Source: Owenia fusiformis
Lineage: Eukaryota; Annelida; Polychaeta; Sabellida; Oweniidae
DNA length: 64,000 nt
Direction: 5' to 3'
Assembly (NCBI GenBank): GCA_903813345.2
Contig: CAIIXF020000010.1
Location: forward strand, 3,837,169-3,901,168
Shown: positions 58,301 to 64,000 of the stretch, piece by piece
Position numbering within the stretch: the stretch's first letter is position 1
Layout: each line of letters opens with the position of its first letter
Translations under genes and position numbers: made by a program
The notes under the pieces: generated by a model
What the model saw: only the letters and a program-made list of their open reading frames with translations
Told to the model about the DNA's origin: nothing
Database searches by the model: none

Positions 58301-59092
58301 TACAGGGTGTTCCAAAAGTAACAGGACTGGTGCTGGCATTTTGTCAATTTTGCACCGAGTGTCTCCAAATTTTCACAAATTGTGATTTGAAGTATTGCAA
58401 CTAAAACTGTATAGTTTCAGAAAAAATGATGAAATGCGGGTAGAGTTGTGGTTACTATAGAAATATGACATCACAATACCCGGGGCAACTTATTCCTGAA
58501 AATGTGATATCTAACAACTATTATAATACAACATTTTCTGTTTATTTTATTAGTTGCTCTGTTGTAAAGGTGTTGCTGTACAAGTCGGATTCAAGTATAA
58601 TTTCATAATAATAATGATATTTATTCAATTTCCTGGAATATCACTATGAATTACAGTGTGAACAATTCATGGTTGAGTTTTTGAAAAGATCAAATTTGAA
58701 GCCAGTCATTCACCTTGATAACGCGCCTGTCCGTAGGTCACCATTGAAGACCATGCAGCTATAGAGGAGCTAGGTCTAGAGTTCTAAAACCATGCACCAT
58801 ACTCTTCTGATCAGGCAACATCCAATTTTTACTTTCATGAAGAATGGACTACGAATCAGTGCTGTAAAATCTTTAAAGAGTAAGTTGTCCAATCGATCAT
58901 GCGTGACATGTCCTCAAATGGGTTCACTCATGTGTTTGAGTCATGGATACAGAGTGCTACTCTTCTACTGACCAAAGAGGAGCCTACTTTTCAAAGTAGA
59001 GGATACATAGGAATATCAAATTATGTAAAACAAATGTAATTTCCACCAGTTGTTGCATTTCAACTTTGATATGGGATGTACAAAATGCTTAA
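58301..59092. mobile_element. TACAGGGTG element, truncated copy 2, with transposase relic
   Basis: It starts TACAGGGTGTTCCAAAAGTA and matches the reverse complement of 13.6-14.47 kb (CCCGGGGCAAC, GTACAAAATGCTT blocks). It is cut off at about 59092, where SINE-like sequence begins. Near 58705-58840 the plus strand gives pieces of a Tc1/mariner catalytic core: HLDNAPVRRS, then IEELGLE and HAPYSSDQATSN in shifted frames, the HDNARPH..PPYSPDLAPSD pattern. It is a dead copy. Confidence 0.7.
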
Positions 59093-59107
59093 TCTCTCTT
59101 TCTGTCT

Positions 59108-59225
59108 TAATGACATGTAATCGGGAGGTTGTGGGTTCGATTCCCACCAGGGTGCCGTGCATCAAGCATACGGCGACCCGGACGGCGACCGCCTGCTTTT
59201 CCCAGTTTTAATCTAAACCGTTGCT
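59108..59225 (+). mobile_element. tRNA-derived SINE fragment (3' half of the tRNA head)
   Basis: GACATGTAATCGGGAGGTTG and the B-box-like GTGGGTTCGATTCCCACCAG are the same as in the fuller copy at 62593-62665. The A-box half is missing. A GC-richer tail (GCATACGGCGACCCGGACGG) follows. It abuts the truncated transposon copy. Confidence 0.6.
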
Positions 59226-59418
59226 CATATATTGCTATCATGATTGATTTTCACATCAAAAGTCCCAGTTTGTTAAAAATTACTGATGATACTTGATTTT
59301 CCGGAGTTACTACACATGTACATATAAAGAATGTATTTAAAAGTCATAGGCTGGTGAAATTTACCTTTAGATTTGCAACACAATATCTTGATGCATCCAT
59401 TTAGAACATAACATGTTA

Positions 59419-60745
59419 CTTATTTATTTATTTATTTAGAAAAAATGTATATACAATAATAATACATGACTAATACTGACACCAAATGGCATATAAAAGT
59501 ATAATGTCAAGTATCAAAAAAAAACTATCACTAGCAAATATAAAAAATATATATATATAGTCTAACTAGTTTACAAGGGTATATAGGTATATGAGTTTCA
59601 TATATACAAGTATTTACATGATATAACATAGTACAATGCATACACTAAGCATGTATGTACGTTGTGTTTAAATGATGTGCCATGACTATTGTAATATACA
59701 ATGCGTGGATAGTAAATAAAGATGTTTAATAAGACAGATTTTTTATAAGTAGCTTGACAAGAGGTCAGATTTGTAGGCCTTTTTAAAGGAGGTTATAGAT
59801 TTTGACATTTTTGTGGAATTTTTAAGAGAATTCCATAGTGAAGGCCCATTCCGTTTTATGGAAAATTTGTTCGCATGTTCAATATGGAAGTTGTCACATT
59901 GGCGGGTATTATAACTATGTGTATCACAGTTTATTTGGAAATTTGTATCGAGTAGAGAATTTAGTATTTGGTCACCATCTTTTACTTGGTACATGAAAAT
60001 TGCTGTATTCAGCTTATTTATATCATATATATTCAGAAGATTAAGTTCTTTGAATAATGGAGCTGTATGATCAAGGTATTTTTTTCCTAAAACAATGCGA
60101 ACAAATCGTTTTTGAATCATGTAAATTTTATTAAGATAAGATTTGTAGTTGTTACCCCAAATAATATTGCAGTAATTGAGTTGAGAGTGAATAAGAGAGT
60201 AGTATATACTGAGCAAAGCACTTTTTGTTAAAAGATTATGGACTCCATACAAGACCCCAATGCACTGAGAAATCTTTTTTTCTAAGTTTTTGATATGCTC
60301 TTTGAAAGTTAAATTGGCATCAATAGCTATTCCTAAGAAAGATATAGTGATGTCTTGCTTGAGTTTGGTGTCATTTATTTTGAGAAAATGATTGTTAGAA
60401 GTTTTACCTGGTCCAAAGAGAATCCATTTAGTTTTGTCAATGTTTAAAGAAAGTTTATTGGCATTGAACTAGTCACTGAGCTTTGAAAGTTCTTCATTTG
60501 CGGTGTCAAATAGAGTGGGTAAATCTTTGTGAGAGGCCAAGAGATTGGTATCATCAGCAAATAGTATGAATTCAAAGAAATCAGAGGATTTGTAGATGTC
60601 ATTTATGTAAAGAAGAAATAAAATAGGACCAAGCACTGAACCTTGAGGGACACCATGAGATAATGAGGTTTGTTTCGATTTACAGCCATTAGAAATAACA
60701 GTCTGAAGACGTTGATCAAAAGTGCGTTCATTAAAACCGGGTCAT
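59419..60745 (-). mobile_element. 5'-truncated non-LTR retrotransposon
   Basis: It lies on the minus strand. A reverse transcriptase 3' portion runs from about 60740 down to 59743, then a 3' UTR, and the 3' end is an AAATAAATAAATAAAT tail (plus-strand TTTA repeats at 59419-59440). A missing 5' part and a simple-repeat tail are hallmarks of target-primed insertion of Jockey/CR1/L2-like elements. The clade is not resolved. Confidence 0.75.
59743..60740 (-). pseudogene. Reverse transcriptase fragment (non-LTR), interrupted
   Basis: In minus-strand order the translation shows SLSHGVPQGSVLGPILF (RT block), FEFILFADDTNLLASHK with the catalytic FADD at about 60549-60566, then LNIDKTKWILFG, ITISFLGIAIDANLTF, and the C-terminal thumb LLSIYYSLIHSQLNYCNIIW with the YNTRQ tail near the end. 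A TAG at 60469-60471 sits where a Trp is normal (SD-W-FNANKLSLN). The last 169 residues (59743-60252) remain open. There is no endonuclease. This is a decayed insertion. Confidence 0.8.
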
Positions 60746-62592
60746 TAACAGCGGGGCATGAACAGAAGGCATGTGTATGGTGTACAACTAAATGTATCCT
60801 CAGATGTGAAATGAAATGAACTCTCAAATACTGAGGCTGAGATGAACATTTATTTGGTTCTACATTTTCCCCATTAATAATAGTGACCTAATTACCTAAT
60901 AACGCCTCCTATAAAAGGGGAACTATACATGATACGTATGTTGGATGATTTTGATTTGCCTTGTTTTATTATTCAACTGCTAGCCTTGTTGCATTTGGAA
61001 TAAACGCAACAGGCGTTTGCAGTTCTATGTCATTTGTGTAATGAATTGATTTGAAAGGCATCACGTAAAGGGGGGGGGGGGGGGTCGAAGCTGGTGCAAA
61101 TACAAAATATGTCTGAAAACAAATATATGCTATCAAAGTCAATAAGATTATTTATACTGTAGTAGATCGGATGTTGTCGTTTCAAATATGCAATCAGACG
61201 GCGTGTGCGGAATGTTACTTAATCAGTTCTCGGCCGATTTTTAAAATTCATGAGAAAATAATATCTGAAGCCAAGATGTTCTACTATATTGTGATAAGCT
61301 TTTTGACCCCGATTTTTGACTATTAGCTTTTAGATTATGTGCAAGTTAAATAGCAGGGATTAATTTCCTAATGCGACAGATTTATATTTTGCAATCAGAT
61401 TCAGACGGATTAAATTCTTCTCTCTTTTACAGGATGTGTATTTTCAATCAGACTTGCTGATTATTCTTCGGTTTATTTCAAATTTAATTTTAGAGAGATA
61501 TATTGTTATTCAATTGTAAGAATTATAATATGAAAATAAATATAACATAACATATTATAAAAATCAACATCACGCCCGATGATCGAAAGTAATGAACGGA
61601 CGGGGGAGGGGGTAGCCGATTTTGTCCAAAAATTCAACAAATCTAGAAGATTTATTGTTTCAAGAGAAAGTTTATAATTATAATTCAATTGCTAAATTAA
61701 AAGGTGCATGACATTGGGAAATATGTTAAGTCTTCTAGGTATTTTTTTCAACCGATAGGCTTCTTAGATATAAGATTTATTCAAAATAGCGCAGCGTCAC
61801 AAACTTTCAAATGTCAATGTTTTTGCTTTTGCTATAAATATCAAGCAACGGGGGTCTACATTCTACACGACCTGTTTTTAAAAGCTTTGAAAAAAGTGCA
61901 GGACCGTAATCACATTTTGTCAATGGGGGGGGTCACTTTTCAAAACTTTCCAAGGGGGTTTACATTTGACAAATCTGGCCCCGCAATCACTTGAAAAGTG
62001 CTAAGAATGGTGACCCCCCCCCCCCCGGGTAAGGCCCTGCAGTAAAAAGTTCACAATGATCATGCTTTTAGAAAAATATACAACGATTAAAATCCGCATA
62101 CTGTGCACACAATGTACAAGGATTGCCGAACTTGCATGCGCGTTCTTGATAATAAGAAAAAAGGTCGAACAGTTACTTAAAAATCACACATTTTCATTTT
62201 TAAACATAGTAAATATTTGGATATTTAAATCAAGAAAAGTATGATAACATTTATGATCGATAATTATTAATAACTCTCCATAGCCAACAGCGACTGTGAC
62301 GACATGTTTATTTACTTAGCTAATTAGACATTTACAATATTGTTAATGGTCGCAACGGATACTATAAGTAAGCAGTTCGGATACCACGTTTGTATACGAC
62401 AATAACAAATCCCGGGCAGAATATTATTTAACAGTATCTGATCTTATTAGTTATTAATCAATTTGGATAACAAATATATTATCTCGTCGTATTGGAGTTT
62501 ATTATATAGTGTTTCTCGTTGTGTCCAGTAGACTGGGCATGTAAGTCATGGCTGTGATGAGATATATGCAATGTTGGTGTGAAGAGTCAGTC
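60746..62592. other. Intergenic, no gene recognised
   Basis: It contains homopolymers (G near 61071-61084; C near 62016-62027) and AT-rich sequence. The open frames at 61506-61688, 61704-61994 and 62056-62244 lack any support. Confidence 0.4.
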
Positions 62593-62665
62593 GGCTCCGT
62601 AGCTCAAGTGGGAGAGCACCTGACATGTAATCGGGACGTTGTGGGTTCGATTCCCACCAGGGTGG
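62593..62665 (+). mobile_element. tRNA-Thr-like SINE head / tRNA pseudogene
   Basis: The sequence folds partly as a tRNA: D-arm GCTC...GAGC with A-box TAGCTCAAGTGGG, anticodon arm CCTGA-CATGTAA-TCGGG (TGT in the anticodon position), and T-arm GTGGG-TTCGATT-CCCAC. Position 33 is A, not T, and the acceptor stem (GGCTCCG with CAGGGTG) has mismatches. The same body, 5'-truncated, occurs at 59108. A SINE head or pseudogene is more likely than a working tRNA. Confidence 0.65.
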
Positions 62666-64000
62666 AGTGTCTTTTTCACGCACGTAAGTAATAATAATTA
62701 AAATAAATGTTTAATATACTGCTAAATAAGTTGCATTAAGAGAGAATCATAGAGAATATTTTTTCCTGTATAATAGGCAGTTATTTCTTTTATTATAACG
62801 GAAAAAATATAATACGTATTTTTAAGAATTATTTTTGATTTAATAATATTATTCGTGTATTATTTAAAGGGAACAACATATAATGCCAAATAATATAGAA
62901 TAATATTCCTGTCAGGAGCAAATTTTATGTTTGCATTTGCAATCAAAAACCTATTATACGCGGTTATTTTCGAGCCGTTAATCCCTAATTATTCAATTCC
63001 TATGAAATGAGTTTCATTCATACTGATAATTAATCTGTTTGTTAGGGTTCATGGATTAATCTCTACGGCTGATGGTTCTTAATTCCACAAAAATAATTTG
63101 CAAAATAAGTTTTTACATACATATTTGATTGTATAATGTCCCTCATGTTATGATTAACATTGTGTTAAATCTTTGATTCAATCAATTAATTCATTGTTAA
63201 TTTTCAAATTTTTAATTAATTTGTTTTCCTCACAATTTTAGTCCATTGTTTCTCTGTCACATTAAGTTTATAGCAAACAACATTTAAATCGATTCCCTCT
63301 TACACAGGTACAAACAACCACCTGTATTCACTTTGCCAACCGGAAAAACAGTCATGACAGGGAACTGCTCAATATTCAATAAACACATTACGCATTTTAT
63401 ACAGACCCGTAGCTAAGGACCCCCCTCCCCGTGGCCAACAATTCTGTCAAAATCATGTAGTTTTTCACTATTAACATACATGTGTTGACATTCCAGAGCA
63501 ATATAATAAGTCAAACTTTAATCCCTAATTATTCAATTTCCACGATTTGAGTTTTGTTCACACTGATAAATAATCTGTTTGTTTGAGTTAATGGATTAAT
63601 TTCCACAGCCAATAGTTCTAATTTCAACTAAAAAATAAATTGCAAATTAAGTTTTTCATATTTATTTGATTGTATAATGTCTATTATGTTATGATTAACA
63701 TTGTGTTAAAATTTGGATTTAATTGATTGACTCAACGGAAAGTTAATTTTTAATCAACGGGTTTCCTCACATTTTTACTCTATTGGGTTTCCTCACAATT
63801 TAACTCAATTGTTTTTCTGTCAAATTACAGTAAGTTTACAACAAACAACACTTAAAGCCCCCTCTTACACAGACACAAACACCATTAATCACTTCACAAA
63901 CAACACAAAACATTTTTGACACGAAACTGCTATATATCAATACATTACGAATTTGGTATAGGTCCATGGCCAGGGAGGGGGGGGGGGTCGTTGGGTTCAA
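62666..64000. other. AT-rich right edge, no gene recognised
   Basis: No gene is seen. The stretch is dominated by a two-copy repeat (62979-63419 and 63517-63960) and ends near a G run (63976-63987). Confidence 0.45.
62979..63960. repeat. Two direct copies of an AT-rich repeat, about 520-540 bp apart
   Basis: TAATCCCTAATTATTCAATT near 62980 recurs near 63520. Both are followed by CTGATAA(T/A)TAATCTGTTTGT, TTGATTGTATAATGTC and TTATGATTAACATTGTGTTA. Both end in a block of (T/A)CATTACG then ATTT..TATA..., followed by a C- or G-rich run. The family was not identified. Confidence 0.65.

Noticed and set aside
62593-62665. Functional tRNA-Thr (TGT) gene
   Set aside because: Position 33 is A instead of T, the acceptor stem mismatches, and a second truncated copy shares the same oddities.

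Overview
The window is AT-rich metazoan DNA: genes are split by GT..AG introns, intergenic DNA is full of foldback and terminal-inverted-repeat elements, and there is a BTB-Kelch gene, a tRNA-derived SINE and non-LTR retrotransposon debris. I infer a marine invertebrate, perhaps a lophotrochozoan such as a mollusc or brachiopod. The sequence does not fix the phylum.

Layout, left to right. Two small putative minus-strand exons (1453-1511 and 369-432) may begin a gene that runs off the left edge. A single-exon type II membrane glycosyltransferase-like gene lies on the minus strand at 4951-6039. A large foldback repeat fills about 7.0-9.5 kb. A ten-exon plus-strand gene (10473-16038) can be assembled by hand into a 298-residue secreted protein with a periplasmic-binding-protein (solute-binding family 3 / glutamate-receptor ligand core) look. 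It is tail to tail with a BTB-BACK-Kelch-like gene on the minus strand (16540-18354). Roughly 18.4-28.7 kb is repeat-rich with one orphan terminal exon candidate.

The centrepiece is a plus-strand gene at 28778-53707. Eight exons join in consistent phase to give a predicted protein of about 6,410 residues. In order it has a clathrin-heavy-chain-like N-terminal propeller, a Cys/His cluster, six midasin-like AAA units in tandem (two with decayed Walker A motifs), about 2,000 residues of beta-rich tandem repeats, about 900 residues of acidic/Asn/Gln-rich linker, a C-terminal VWA-like domain with a decayed MIDAS, and three PBZ-type (poly(ADP-ribose)-binding) zinc fingers. The AAA-linker-VWA order copies midasin (MDN1/Rea1). 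The propeller, the beta repeats and the PBZ fingers are not part of midasin, and I know of no described protein with this architecture. One exon of 11.3 kb carries most of it.

To the right are repeats: a CTCCCGTAAAAT minisatellite, several elements ending in TACAGGGTG (some with fossils of a mariner-type transposase), a 5'-truncated non-LTR retrotransposon (59419-60745), two tRNA-derived SINE pieces and a duplicated AT-rich repeat at the right edge. The genes are not an operon. No functional link between the giant protein and its neighbours is visible in the sequence.
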